DNA of 64,000 nt from Branchiostoma floridae (GCF_000003815.2 NC_049986.1:2334357-2398356), one strand, 5' to 3'. Positions 1 to 12,566 are shown, numbered from the stretch's first letter. The notes: a model not told the origin generated them from the letters alone. Numbers and translations: made by a program.

Positions 1-830
1 CAGCCCCTATAGAAAGGAGACAAGGAAGGTCCTTCAGCCCTATAGAAAGGAGACAGGGAAGGTCCTTCAGCACTAAGGACAGGGAATAGTGAAGGTCCTT
101 CAGCACTAAGGACAGGGAACAGGGAAGGTCCTCCAGCACTATAGAAAGGAGACAGGGAAGGTCCTTCAGCACTATAAAAAGGAGACAGGGAAGGTCCTTC
201 AGCACTATAGAAAGGAGACAGGGAAGGTCCTTCAGCACTAAGGACAGGGAACAGGGAAGGTCCTCCAGCACTATAGAAAGGAGACAGGGAAGGTCCTTCA
301 GCACTAAGGACAGGGAACAGGGAAGGTCCTCCAGCACTATAGAAAGGAGACAGGGAAGGTCCTTCAACACTATAGAAAGGAGACATGGAAGGTCTTTCAG
401 CACTAAGGACAGGGGGCAGTGAAGGTCTTTTAGCACTATGGACAGAGGAAATGAAGGTTATTCAGCACTAAGACAGGGAAGGTCCTTCAGCACTATGGAC
501 AGGGGACAGGAAATGTCTTTCAGCACTAAGGGCAGGGGACAGGGAAGGTCCGTCAGCACTAAAAACAGGGGACAGGGAAGGGCCTTCAGCACTAAGGATA
601 GGAGACAGGGGAGGTCCTTCAGCACTAAGGACAGGGAACAGGGAAGGTCCTTCAGCACTAAGGACAGAGAAGGTCTTTCAGCACATAGGAGGGGGACAGG
701 GAAGGTCCCTCAGCAATAAAAACAAATGTACAAGTAAGGTCCTTCAGCACCAAGGACAGGGAACGGTGGAGGTCCTATAGCACTTAGGACAGGGGACAAG
801 GATGAATGAAGGTCCCTTAACACTAAGGAC
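1..830. repeat. 33-bp minisatellite in upstream intron of SPOUT1-like gene
   Basis: Tandem units of about 33 bp alternate between two types. One carries AGCACTATAGAAAGGAGACA and the other AGCACTAAGGACAGGGAACA, and both end in GGGAAGGTCCTTC or GGTCCTCC. Units decay towards the right, after about position 660. Because 33 is a multiple of three the array stays open in one frame, but I see no exon signals and treat the reading frames as artefacts. The array ends about 50 bp before the first recognisable exon of the SPOUT1-like gene, so it probably lies in that intron. The core GGACAGGGA is shared with the two 26-bp arrays further right. Confidence 0.9.
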
Positions 831-883
831 AAAGTAATGTGCCATTTACAATTTGATGTACATGTACATGATTTCCCACACAG

Positions 884-3800
884 GAGCACGGAGGGAACGT
901 TCACTGGTGTGGGTAAGAAGGGCAATGCGAACGTGCAGATAGCCAGGATACTGCAGTATCTGGAGTGTCCACAGTACTTAAGGAAAGTCTTCTTCCCCAA
1001 GCATCAGGACCTACAGTATGCTGGTATGGCTTCTTATACTTAACTTATTTTTGCCATAACCATTTCTTATATCAGAATTTTTATCCCAGAAAGCATAGAC
1101 AAATAACCATCAAGTACATTCTGTGTATACTAATGAAAATTACATTTTTTCAACGAAAATGTATTTCTTGCTTATTTATGTATTCTGTTATGTTTAACAA
1201 GCGTAGCAAAACTAGGTTGTGTGACACAAAGTATGGGTTTAGTAACACAAAGTAGCTTACAATTATACTTACAAACAAACAAATGAAGCTGTAGTTGTAA
1301 GAATTTTGGTTTGATTTACTTACATGGTGCTTTCTTCTCTGAGGACTTTAAGTACATGTATGTGAGGGTGTTGATAATGAAAACGTAATATATAGCAGTG
1401 CTCAAAATACCAACTTGCACACTTGCAAACACAAACAATATTTGTTTGGCACAACTAAATTTCACACAGCACAACCTGAAATTTTGCAGTTGGAATGCCA
1501 CTTTTCCCTCACCTACGTGCAAAAGCTTTTGTATTTGTTTTTTGATTAGATAAGACATAAGTACTAGTTACATTTAACTGGAACAAAAGATACTGCATTT
1601 GTAGCTGATTTGAAGAAAGTAATAACTTGTGGGGCAACCTGAAATGTTGATGGCGCAACCTGGGTTTTGACTCAGGTTGTCGCTGGGCAACATGGCTGAA
1701 AAAAGTATTTTTAGCACTGTACAGTGTGCTTATGGATGATCATGAAGCTTGGTTTGTCACTAACACTCCTGATTTGTGCCCCCGGCCCCTCCCCCAGGCT
1801 TGTTGAACCCGCTGGACTGTCCCCACCATGTGTGTGAACATGAACTGTTTATAGATGAAGCTTGGTTTGTCACTAACACTCCTGAGTTGTGCCCCCCTCC
1901 CCCAGGCTTGTTGAACCCGCTGGACTGTCCCCACCATGTGTGTGAACTTGAACTGTTGATAGATGAAACTTGGTTTGTCACTAACACTCCTGAGTTGTGC
2001 CCCCTCCCCCAGGCTTGCTGAACCCCCTGGACTGTCCCCACCATGTTCATGAACATGAACTGTTTATAGATGAAGCTTGGTTTGTCACTAACACTCCTGA
2101 GTTGTGCCCCCCTCCCCCAGGCTTGCTGAACCCGCTGGACTGTCCCCACCATGTACGTGAACATGAGCTGAGTGAGTACAGGGAGGGGGTGGTGTTAGAC
2201 AGGCCCACCAAGGAGGGGAAGGGGTCCTTCGTCAATGTGGGCATGAGAAGGGTAAGTCTCTGTCACTAGTTCACCTTTATCCACGAGGTAACCAATATCT
2301 GAACCAGGGTATTTGGGGATATCTTGTCGAAAGACTGTGGTTTCAAAGTCAACTGCAAAATGTTCAAAATGTTTCAGTGTGAAACTAGCAATTATAGCAT
2401 CCCTTGAATTGATGTCCCTAAATAACCTGGATAAATAACCTTAATACAACGGACATAGGTCACTCCGTGGACAAAGGTGAACTAGCATTATATTAAAATG
2501 TATGAAAGGAAAGTCAGTTTGATTTTAGAGCTGAACACTCCTGATTCAGCATGCAAGATATTGGGTTTGTGTCATGGATTTGTAAAAGTGAAAGAAACAT
2601 ATTAGAATGAGATATTTCTTATTTGATATTTGTCTTATCGTGCATGTTTGTTGAGCTTGATCAACTTTAATCTATGCCTTTTTTCAGGTACAAGCATACT
2701 TATGTAAATCTTTGGCAGGCAAAGTCAGAAACACTTGACGATTTTTTTTAGGGAGAAAAAAGATTAGTGGAGTCAAAGAGTCATAGAATTATAATATTCC
2801 ACTCCAAAAGGTATACAACTGATATACTGTAAATACTATAAATGCAGAAATTTTTGCGTTGGTTTTCGGTTATTGCGTTGCCAATTCACCATGAACCGTG
2901 AAACCATCACGAACGTTTTTCATAAGAGACTTCAATGCATGGTACTACCCAGAAATCAAAACCATCGCAAACAGTCCTTTTTTTCCACTGCCGCGAAGTT
3001 AAATCCCCGCAAGATTAAATGCATTTACAGTACTGTTTGAAGCGAATTATCTTTAAATATCCCAATACTGCTGAAATTGATGTCAATATGATAAACATGG
3101 ACTTATTGCTAATGTTTTATTTTTCAGGAGGTTAGAATAGATAAGGTCCTCCAGCCAGGCCTGAGAGTGACAGTCCAGCTAGACGAGCCTGGAAACACAG
3201 TCTCCAGAGTGCTGACAGGAAAGGTGGTGTCCCCATCCGTGCCAAGGACTGAGGCAGGGCTATACTGGGGCTACACCGTGCGTCTGGCACCCAGTCTAGG
3301 AGCAGTCTTCACAGAGAGCCCCTTCAAGGGAGGCTACGACTTAACCATTGGGACGTCAGAGAGAGGGGAGTCCACAGACGAGGTCTTCTTACCATCTTTT
3401 AGGTAAGAAGCTGTGTATGGATATTTCATCATCCATGTCTTAGCCATAGATTTTAGCCTATGACATTAGTACTAAAAGCAGAGTAGGAAATGTGCACAAT
3501 TTCTCCCCAACTTTACTTGACCACACCACTGTAATGACAAACAGTGATCTTGTTGTCAAGATATATTTCAACAGTTTCATGCCATTTTGGGGACAGATAC
3601 AGTAGGGTATACGAGTTTGTACGATCGAGCTTCAATTCATTGAAATGTAAATAAGTACCACAACATGAGCCACCACCTGCCTGCTTTACTGATATGGAAA
3701 ATGAATATAAATGCTGAATTACAACAGTGTGGTTATTTCCTTCCTACAGTCACCTTCTGATTGTGTTTGGAGGCCTGAAGGGTCTGGAGTACAGTGTGGA

Positions 3801-4618
3801 ATGTGATGAAGCCCTGGACATTGCTGACGCTCGGGTCATGTTTCACTACTATCTCAACACCTGTCCCACCCAAGGCAGCCGCACTATCAGAACAGAGGTA
3901 AAGCCATACCAATTTAATTTCTTTATTCTCTAATTTGTAAAATACTGTAAATGAAATTTACATGACAAACTTTTCACAAGGAAGTAGGGTACTCATGTTC
4001 AAATTCAGATTTTGTTTCTGTAGAAAAATTGACATGCACGTTTTTGACCACTTTTTTCTTGCAAACAAAGGTGTGTTTATGAACATGATGCCATGGCTTG
4101 TAGCACACTCTGATTGGCTGATTTACTGCCTTGCTATCTGGGAAATTGCACATTTTAATGGTGACGTCAGTTATTGAGCGAATTAGGGAATGGGTTCTAG
4201 AGCGCTCATTCGATGGTACAGCCCATCCCTGCAAACAGACAGAGGGTGTTTCAGTTTTGGAATGCCTGTTCAATGAGTGCTTGAACCCATTCCTTAATTC
4301 ACTCATGTGGGAATCAGCGCCCACGTCCAAAATTTGGACAATCCAGACGTTAGAGATGTCAAGGCTCCCAGCCAGAAAAGCAGAGAATGATTGCATATTA
4401 AATATTATTGTATATAACATTTAACTTATTGTAAATGTCAGAGCGAACTACTATCCGGATGGTACCCAGTCTAATGTGCAAGCACAACTGATGTATGTTT
4501 TTTGTTTGACATGTTGCAGGAGGCAATTCTCATCAGTCTATCAGGCTTGAGACCTAAGATCCACGAGGCCCTTATCCGCACAAGCACTTTGGACAGCCTC
4601 AGAAGCATGAAGAAGTGA
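884..4618 (+). CDS. SPOUT1: SPOUT-domain RNA methyltransferase (SPOUT1/CENP-32 family), 5'-partial
   Basis: Five exons are joined by consensus splice sites and compatible phases: 884-1023, 2121-2251, 3128-3402, 3750-3897 and 4520-4618 (TGA). They encode 263 C-terminal residues; the first exons lie left of the window. The product matches animal SPOUT1 (C9orf114/CENP-32), about 376 residues in human as I recall. Landmarks are GTFTGVGKKGNANVQIARIL and LECPQYLRK in the first exon, LLNPLDCPHH in the second, GLYWGYTVRLA and GYDLTIGTSERG in the third, and FGGLKGLE and NTCPTQGSRTIRTEEAI across the last three. The glycine-rich GTSERG and FGGLKG loops and the SRTIRTEEA segment belong to the trefoil-knot SAM-binding fold of SPOUT methyltransferases. 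In vertebrates the protein acts at mitotic spindles and centrosomes; RNA methylation is inferred from the fold. An 8-bp TSD transposon lies in the presumed 3' UTR. Exon 2121-2251 is preceded by three copies of its own acceptor. Confidence 0.93.
1737..2165 (+). repeat. Four tandem copies of an intron/exon junction (107-108 bp)
   Basis: A unit running from TGAAGCTTGGTTTGTCACTA through a C-rich tract, CCCCAG and GGCTTGTTGAACCCGCTGG is repeated. The acceptors fall just before 1798, 1906, 2013 and 2121. Each copy therefore holds a polypyrimidine tract, an AG and the first ~35 bases of the SPOUT1 exon. Only the last copy continues into the conserved exon (LSEYREG...). Spacings are 108, 107 and 108 bp. 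Confidence 0.9.
2828..3035. mobile_element. MITE of the TACTGTAAATGCA / GCGAA family
   Basis: The segment starts near ATACTGTAAATAC and ends near AATGCATTTACAGTACTG, giving approximately inverted ends. Inside are CGCGAAGTTAAA-like words. A second copy with the same ending (AATGCATTTACAGTAC) and repeated ACCGCGAACTTAAAA words lies at 61400-61590. It sits in a SPOUT1 intron. No coding capacity is seen. Confidence 0.6.
4095..4485. mobile_element. Dispersed repeat shared with 60885-61135
   Basis: The segment carries GAATTAGGGAATGGGTTCTA, CCAAAATTTGGACAAT and GAGCGAACTACTATCC. The same words, rearranged or partly inverted, occur at 60885-61135. Both lie in introns. The class is unknown; it may be a decayed MITE. 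Confidence 0.5.
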
Positions 4619-4822
4619 ACAAATCAACAGGCAGTTGGAGAGGAAAACAACGGACAGACTGTAAAAGGCAGCATTTCTTGGCATTCTCAGTCAGGAAACT
4701 TGCTAAACCACTGGGATGTTAACATTTTAAAAACGACATCATCAAGTATCTGGGAAGGCCAAAAACTGATGGAAGATGTACAGGAATGGAGAGTGGAAAA
4801 CTTGCTTGGTCTCTCTGCTGAC

Positions 4823-5278
4823 TAGGGTGTACCGGTTCAAAACGGTTTTTTGTTGTTGGATGGTAAAAAGAAACTGCCCAAAAAAATGAGATGACTGGAT
4901 GCTGGACCAATTTGAAAATGGACAGAATATACTGACAGGCCTTCACGTATTTTGAAGCTTACAGATCCAAGAAAAGAGCGGAGTAGAGGAGAGTTGATAG
5001 TCATTTCTACCAAGCGTCTAACTTCAGAAACAGAGGCAGTTAGTGTGGTTTACATGACTTGGATAGTGTTAGTGTGGTTAACATAGCACCAGAGAAATAT
5101 TAATTGACGTCGAATACTCCACCAAACAGATTCCTTTGTAATGAAATGGACCATTAATTTGAGTATAGCCTATTCGCAAGTTTTCACAGATTATTAGGCT
5201 TGGGTCCAGGCCAGGACCTGATCCTCTGGACCTGTACCGTACCTGTACCTGAATTTTCTGTACCAGTGCTCACCCCTA
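4823..5278 (+). mobile_element. hAT-like MITE, copy 1 (TSD CTGCTGAC)
   Basis: The element begins TAGGGTGTACCGG and ends CACCCCTA. It is flanked by a perfect 8-bp duplication, CTGCTGAC, at 4815-4822 and 5279-5286. The body has the AACGGTTTTTTGTTG and ACCTGTACCTGAATTTTCTG blocks common to all copies of this family. An 8-bp TSD with TAGGG ends fits the hAT superfamily. It lies about 200 bp downstream of the SPOUT1 stop, probably in the 3' UTR. Confidence 0.85.
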
Positions 5279-5286
5279 CTGCTGAC

Positions 5287-6158
5287 TAATGACTTTTTAT
5301 GATAACTTCAGCTGTAAGATGTACTTACCTTGTGTCTGGTTGATGATGTGAACAAGTGATTGGGGGTGTTGTGGCAATTATCACATTTTGTATGAGATCC
5401 AATTGAAAGTGACATTTGGCCTTTCTTTGTGGCCCTATGATGTACGGATTATGGTCCCTTTTTAACAGATATTGATTGATATTAAATGTAGTAACTGTGG
5501 TAACTGCAGCAAAGGCACTAAAATTGCTTTTAGTCATACATTGTGTAGCATCAGGTGAACTCAATGTTGAGTAATGTTTCTGTACTTGCTTCAAACTGTT
5601 GCCTTACCTATGTAGATTTGCACATGGAAAATATTTAACTTGGACAGGAAAATACATGTCCGTGACAGGGCTGTTTATTAGTGGAATAAGTGATAACCTT
5701 GATCTGATGATCACTTACAGACCATGTACTTTATTATGGTTACCTTGGTCCAGGAGAAAGTAAAGAGCACAAATATTTGTCTTTCTGGTAGATAAAAAAA
5801 TCATACTGCTGATAGAAAAAAATTGCATAATGTTTGCTTGCACTAGTACTGCTTTTCAATGTTTCATATAAGATGCATCGATTTGCAACATCAAAGATCA
5901 CATGATGCCATGCACCTGCAAAGCTGGTATGTTCGGCCAAAGAGCCGTTCTACCGGCTTTATAGCACAAAAGAGCCATTGTACCAGCTATATAGATACAG
6001 ATACGTGCTGTGTAATTGTTTTAGTAAAGTGCAATGTTTATTTATTGCCACTCCCAACTCAGAGGTAGAATGTCATGTAGACATTTCAATAAAGCTGGAG
6101 AACCAGTATGTCTCTGTTATAAATAAGTCAGTCTGTTTTTCTTTCAAGAAGATGTACC
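5287..6158. other. Intergenic, no gene seen
   Basis: AT-rich sequence without splice-supported exons. An AATAAA at about 6088-6093 (+) is the first clear candidate for the SPOUT1 poly(A) signal, but it is 1.5 kb from the stop and is uncertain. Confidence 0.5.
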
Positions 6159-6832
6159 AGGGAAAGGGCAACACAGTCAGTACCAGGGACAGGGAAACAC
6201 AGTCAGTACCTGGGACAGGGAAACACAGTCAGGGACAGGGAATTCTGGAAACACAGTCAGCACCAAGGACAGGGAAACAGTCAGGAACATGGAAACACAG
6301 TCAGCACCAGGGACAGGGAAACGCAGTCAGTACCTGGGACAGAGAAATACAGTCAGGGACAGGGAATTCTGGAAACACAGTCAGCACCAGGGACAGGGAA
6401 ACACAGTCAGTACCTGGGACAGGGAAACACAGTCAGGGACAGGGAATTCTGGAAACACAGTCAGCACCAAGGACAGGGAAACAGTCAGGAACATGGAAAC
6501 ACAGTCAGCACCAGGGACAGGGAAACACAGTCAGTACCTGGGACAGAGAAATACAGTCAGGGACAGGGAATTGTGGAAACACAGTCAGCACCAGGGACAG
6601 GGAAACACAGTCAGTACCAGGGACAGGAAAACACAGTCAGGGACAGGGAAACAATCAGGAACATGAAAACACAGTCAGAGACCGGGAAATACAGTCAGGG
6701 ATAGGGAAATACAGTTAGTATCAGGGACAGGGAAATTGGAAACCATGTCAGGGGAAGGGAAATACAGTCAGGGACAGGGAAATACAGTCAGCACCAGGGA
6801 CAGGGAAAACCAGTCAGCACTTGGGACATGAG
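6159..6832. repeat. 26-bp minisatellite, array A
   Basis: Units of the form AAACACAGTCAGCACCAGGG plus ACAGGG repeat with variants (AGTACCTGGGACAGAG, AGTCAGGAACATGG). Markers reading GGGAATTCTGG or GGGAATTGTGG recur near 6241, 6367, 6446 and 6568 and suggest a higher-order pattern. The unit is nearly identical to the array at 25268-26225. The open frames across it (T-Q-S-A-P-G-T-G-K) arise from the repeat and are not considered genes. Confidence 0.9.
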
Positions 6833-7289
6833 GCTTGTAGAGGCAAAGACTTCCGTACGGACCCCATACGGACACGTGTGATATATACGCACGTGTAATC
6901 CCAACTTAAGGAACGTTACAGGCGATGTACATTTCATTTCTTTTCCAGGAGATTTATTGAATGCACAGTACATTTTCTTTGTTTTCCTTCTATATGTGAT
7001 GTGCGTTGCTTGAAAACATGTTTGGTATAAAAGTTATCAACAAATCAATACTGACACATCAGTCGATAAACGTTTCAATAGGAAGACATGGGTCGTGTGG
7101 CTAGTGTACTTGCATACAACTAGAAATTGCAAAACAAACATATAGACAATAATATACCATTTGACGACTCACCTGAGGCGTCGTCAAAAACAGTACGCAC
7201 ACAGCCTATTGCATATTGATCTACTTGATCGATTCCAGCCTTGATCCTAATGGACAGATTTCAAAGCCACGCCCGCTTTAGTCACGTGA

Positions 7290-7402
7290 CTAAATACCGT
7301 TCCCTTATTGGTCAAGTAGCTAATTTTGATTGACAGTCGGGATCGTCCATTGGTTAAAAGTAGGGAGAAAAGGACAAATCACGGCACAGAAGCAGATTCA
7401 AG
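7290..7402 (+). promoter_or_regulatory. Probable CpG-type promoter with CCAAT boxes and YY1-like start
   Basis: Two CCAAT boxes are readable in reverse orientation: TTATTGGTCAAG near 7303 and CCATTGGTTAAA near 7348. A YY1-like TTCAAGATGGCGGTC element overlaps the candidate start codon at 7403. Such arrangements are typical of TATA-less housekeeping promoters. Confidence 0.5.
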
Positions 7403-7452
7403 ATGGCGGTCGTCTGTTACTTTTTGAAAGAGTATGTCCCTGTGTTTTTGGG

Positions 7453-8748
7453 GGGTTGGCGGAAACGGCTGCCCGGTCGGTCGGCGGAAACTGCTGCCCG
7501 GTCCTGTCCGGAGGTTGCTTTTGGGGGTTTCGAGTATACCAAATGTAAACAAGATGGCTTGCTATCGCAGCAGTAATTTAAGTGCATTTCTCGTGTAGGC
7601 TGACCCTACAACTTACAGGAGTACTAATATCGTAAACATTACCGTAATTTCGGAAATTCGAAAACGCAAACACGGTGTAATTTGAACTTGTACACGTTTT
7701 CGGTGAACACCAGATTTCGGTGCTGCCAGCTCATTAACGCTAATAAGGTCGATAATGAGCCGCGCCGTGTCCTCACTGTAAGAACTTAATGCTATTTTGT
7801 ATTTGAGTAGAGGTTGCAGAAACAAAGGTCCTGTTCGAGAACTGTACACCTGGCACTCATGATTAGCGCCTTGATTTTTTATTTTTTTTAATGTAATTCC
7901 CAACACTAATCTTATGTTTATATACTCTGAAATGGGAAACTGTAGGTTGGATTGATTTGATTCATCGGAAGTTTTTGGCATTCCATGCGGCGCATATTAA
8001 CGTTAGGTCGTTGACCCCAAAATACACAGTGTGTGTGGCCACGTGGATATGTGTGAGGCGCTTCTAATAGGGGACAGTAGTAAACTTTATTATTACTTGT
8101 TCTTTGGAATAGCTTTAGACAAATAAGATGTGGGCATTGATCAGAGTATGAGTCATTCGTGTTGAAAAGACTACGGCGGAGCTGTTTTCGTGTGAAGTAA
8201 CAAAATTATGTGAAAACGTCATCCAGAACCCGACACAAAAAAATTTAATCCATGCATTTGTAAATGTACATTTTAGTATCAATTTAACTAAATTTGACTT
8301 CTTTTACAATTCTTAGAGATAGTTTCTCCTCAGACATGTCAGACAGCTTGGCGCGGTAGTGCTGTCAAAATTGATTGATTTTGTCGCCGGCGCCCACGGC
8401 ACATATAATACTAGATCAAAGGACCACCACCCTGTACAACCTTGATGTAGCGAACTTCTGACGTTCTGTACTGGGGGACGTTCTAAGTAGCAGCTGGGGA
8501 TGGGACAATCTTACCAAGAAATGTCAAATTATTTTTTTTTTCAAAAGATAAGTAATTTGACCAGCTTCCTTTGAACATGTAGCAACATCTAACAAAAACA
8601 TCTAAACCGTTATGGAATATTTAAGTAGGCATTTTGTTTACTTCACTTACACTGCTGTATGCAATACTCGAAACCCCCAAAACTAACCTTCGGACCGGAT
8701 CGGGCAGCGGTTTCCGCCGACCGACCGGGCAGCTGTTTCCGCCAACCC
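7453..8748. mobile_element. MULE-like non-autonomous element, 9-bp TSD GTTTTTGGG
   Basis: The ends are inverted repeats of about 90 bp. The left reads GGGTTGGCGGAAACGGCTGC and the right reads its complement, ending GTTTCCGCCAACCC. The direct repeat GTTTTTGGG flanks them at 7444-7452 and 8749-8757. A 9-bp TSD plus long TIRs is the hallmark of Mutator-like elements. No transposase-like frame occurs inside (the longest, 122 codons on the minus strand, resembles nothing I know), so it is non-autonomous. Confidence 0.8.
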
Positions 8749-8758
8749 GTTTTTGGGT

Positions 8759-10665
8759 GAGTATTTCTGGAATTTCTAAGATCTCTAAGACTGAAATTTA
8801 CCTGGAAGAATACGTAACAGATGAAGGAATTGATTTATTAAGTATTTTAGGAGATATCGTGCGCATTTATCCGGAAAAAAAGACGCGAAGGGACTTTTAT
8901 GTGGAGTGTAATTCGTGCTGTTGCTTGTCCTCTTGGCGCCATGCCGCCATGAAAATTATGAGTGAATATAAAACCATTTTAAACACAGTCCACACTGCCC
9001 AACATACGTTATCAGTAAAGGTTGCCCTTGGTACGAGCTCAACTGTGTGTGTGGCGATATTCTGAATCTGATGGGCTGATAAAATGCTCTTCTTTGGATT
9101 TTTTTCTTTCCCAAAATTAGACGTCGTACGTGCAACACTCAGAACTTGACCGTTAATCGCCAGCATAATATGATTGATAGGGGAATATAATGCACGAAGT
9201 ATACATACTTATCCATCTGTTTGACAATAGTAGCAAACTGTTTTTTTAGTGTAGTTACTGCTGTATCTTGTTTTGAAACCTCCCTTCCCCATAGCTGGGG
9301 CAACGTCGCATTGTAGTTACAAAAAGAGTTCGGATACCTCATACCCCCTGAAATAAATGATAATTTAGAGCTTTTTTACATCTTATGCAAATTTCCTTCA
9401 CATTTACACAGTTCATGCTTGGTGACATTTGCATTTAACTAATTTACTCATGACACAAGTATGTCATTACCATAATCCAATTCTTAGGAATTATCACATG
9501 GCATTTTTGCATCAATTGAATTATAACAGATGGTGCTGCAGCTGTAACTTTTTTCCTGTAAAAACATGAGTTCGACATTGTATTACACCTGTTTGTCTGA
9601 AAACTGTTGCGCTTGTGTATTGTTAGCAAGCCATTGGGAATTTGCCAATCTCAAGTTTATACAAAGTGCCTCAAGCTAGATTAAATGCAGTTTTGCCATT
9701 TGCATTTAGGCCTTCTTGACTACTGTGCAGAGGAAACAGAGATGCCCGCACTGCTGTAGGTACATTCGAGCCACGGCCAACGGTAATGTAACTAGGGGGA
9801 GGGCGTTCCACTAAGCGATAACTTCGCTATTTCAGGTCAGTTCCATTGCCAGGTGAAGTCCTCAAGACCCAGTGCACATTTTGGTGTTTTTATATAGCTA
9901 TATGTCTCATGTGTAAAACAATTAAATTTGCTTGGTGAGTGTTGAGTAAGTTAATGTAAGATGCACCACTACGTCTGCTTTGCTTTGAACGTAAACATTT
10001 TTGATGCTCAAATTTCCTTGGTGACACAAAAATTGGTTACTGTACACAAATTAGACAGCTCTGTGCATTAACTTAGGTTCTTAACGATTTCATTCAGCAC
10101 TGTTGATAAAGACAAACATGGCTCATTTCTGCAATATGAGACCATTTAAAATCCATTCAATAGTTATAGCACCCCATGTTATGCAAATTGGTGTTGTTAT
10201 CGTAGATCTTTAACTGCTTCAGTTCGTCGGTGTATGGTCTGATGTAAATTAGGGCCTTGTCATCATGATTATTTGTTAAAGTTGCACCTGCCTTTAATTA
10301 GTTTGTTTTGAAGTCTCATAATTGGAAAACATTGAAATTATAAAGTTTCCGCAATAATCTATAGTAGGAACAATAGATTCAACACTACTTTGGTTCGACA
10401 CTTTTCATAATCTATCTTGTCAATAAAACTCTAGGTCTGGTATGCAAATTCTTTCTGGTGCTTTACAAAACCTGTAAAAGTGTATAACATAAAACATTGA
10501 AATTTGAGCTCTCAAAGATGCCATGTTGGAGCGACAAGTGCAAGTTGATCAATCTTCTGGTATGTTTTCTTGCTGTTAATGAAGCCGTGGGCTGGAAATT
10601 AGTAAAGTAAACAATATGAGCTGTAAATCACGCAAATCAGGGCCGCATTTACATAATCTAGTTGC
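8759..10665. other. Intron-like or intergenic AT-rich sequence
   Basis: No exon with plausible splice signals was found. An open frame runs at 8634-9065 across the right end of the MULE-like element but has no recognised similarity. Confidence 0.4.
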
Positions 10666-11078
10666 TAGGGGTGAACCGATACAAAACCGTTTTCTCTTCT
10701 TGGACCAGTCCAGAAAAAAATTGGACCTGAAAAAATTCGGTGGACCGGATGTTGGGCCTATAAATCTAGCAGATTATATATGATCAGGTATTCACACATT
10801 TGGGGGCTTGCCAGTTGAAGAAAATAAACGAACAAAGTAGAGTCTGCAGTCATTTCTACAAAGTTTTACTGTCAATCGTACAGAGACAGTTAGACTTGTA
10901 CTAAGTTGTAGGATTTCAAACTGCCAGAGTTAGTTGAAAAAAAATTTTTTTAAGGAATGGACCATTGTTTTGAGTATCACCCCTTCACATACTTATCGCA
11001 TACTGACTCAGGTCCAGGTTCAGGTCTGGACCTGAACCGGACCTGAACCTGAATTTTCTGTACCGGTACCCACCCCTA
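10666..11078 (+). mobile_element. hAT-like MITE, copy 2 (TSD CTAGTTGC/T)
   Basis: The element begins TAGGGGTGAACCGATAC and ends GGTACCCACCCCTA. Flanks are CTAGTTGC at 10658-10665 and CTAGTTGT at 11079-11086 (7 of 8 identical). The body matches copy 1 (ACAAAACCGTTTT, GGTCCAGGTTCAGG and ACCTGAATTTTCTG blocks). Confidence 0.85.
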
Positions 11079-11542
11079 CTAGTTGTAAATGCTGCAATAT
11101 CCTTCTTTGCTAACTTGAGTATTTCATACATTAAACAACTTGTCTGGAGTTGACGACATCACCAGTAAATCAAGGTCCTTTTAATGGATTAACATTTGGC
11201 AAACACCTTAGCAACATCGACAGCAAGCACTATAACTTCTTCATGGTGGATTGTGTCCTACAGACTGTTGTTGACTGTGTATAGAACCAGGAGCACAACT
11301 GTATTAATTGTTAATTTCTGTTTGTAGCAGCAGATGCTCATATATTCTTGTTTGTATTTCTTGCCTGTAAAATGTTTGGAGGACAAAAACTGCAAGTTCT
11401 TAATGTGTTGCTTGTATTTTTATCTAATGATTGATATGTTGTTTGTTGCAGACATCTAGGTGCGACTGCGGATGGAAAGAAAAAGCCAGTTCAAGTCATT
11501 TTAAGCTCCTCATGGTACTGGAACAAGGCATCCCTTTACAAG

Positions 11543-12566
11543 GTCAGTAACCCACAAGCAAGTCATGGTAGGCAGATTTTAGACAAGCCTTCCTTGATTT
11601 TGTCAGTTACCTCAAATATGCCATACTTAACTAACGTTACACATGTAATTTTTTTCAGCAGTAAAAGTCCATAACTTAGCTTTGATTATAATAAATGATC
11701 TACTTTAGCATATTTCTACATCACTTGCAGATTTGTTGCTTTTAAATCTGAAGACATCTGGATGTGAACCCTCCAATAAATCTTGAGGTTTGGAGGCACC
11801 AATGCTCATGATCAGTACTTGTACTAGTAGTTGGACCTGACTTTGCTATACAGACCATTCCGTTTCTTAGTCTATTTGATGTCCAAGGAAAGGAAAATTC
11901 CTTTGATTTTACAGGTAGAAACTTCTGTACTGTGATTGAATCTGGGGAAATCAAGACTCAAATGGAGAGAGGAAGCATAGTCACCTTTCTAGACATTAAG
12001 AGACAAACCAATTATTTGTACATTGTACAATAAGTGTTGTCCATGGAAATTTGGAAACTCAACCTTTTGACTGTTGAGGCCACACACTTATCATTTGGTG
12101 GTTCTTGAAATTAGATAATGCCTAACTGGAAAGTCAGCATTATGAAACAAAGTCTTATCTTGATTTTCTCAAATAGTTTCTTACAATGTAATGTAAGATT
12201 CAAGTTCTCTTACAATACAACCATCACTGGTAAAATTTCTTTCTGTAGAAAATACCTTTCTTGAGTTCAATATGAGAAACAATTTGGCGTCAAAGCATTA
12301 TTTGATAAAGGTATGAGATCATGGAACTTATAGTTGTGAAGGCTATAAAAGCATTATGTATGGTCTTCTAAAATGTGAATAACTGTTGCATTTTATAACA
12401 CGGGTAAGCCTTGTTTTTGAAATGAGCACTGAGAGTTTTTTGTATATTTTATGCCCCATATTTCAAGTTATAGCTGAAAGTAGTAGTTAAGGTTTTCAAC
12501 AATACGTTAATTGAAAAGAATTGCTCAATTATGAATATGATGTTTTTGTGATTAAATATGCTATTA
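11543..12566. other. Non-coding AT-rich stretch
   Basis: No gene, repeat array or TIR pair was recognised here beyond the candidate exon ending at 11542. Confidence 0.4.

Noticed and set aside
3974-4420. 148-codon minus-strand frame in a SPOUT1 intron
   Set aside because: It covers a dispersed repeat also seen at 60885-61135 and resembles no known protein.
5978-6718. 246-codon frame with T-Q-S-A-P-G-T-G-K repeats
   Set aside because: Same minisatellite effect as above.
8634-9065. 143-codon frame as a gene
   Set aside because: It crosses the MULE-like TIR and TSD, so it was created by the insertion.
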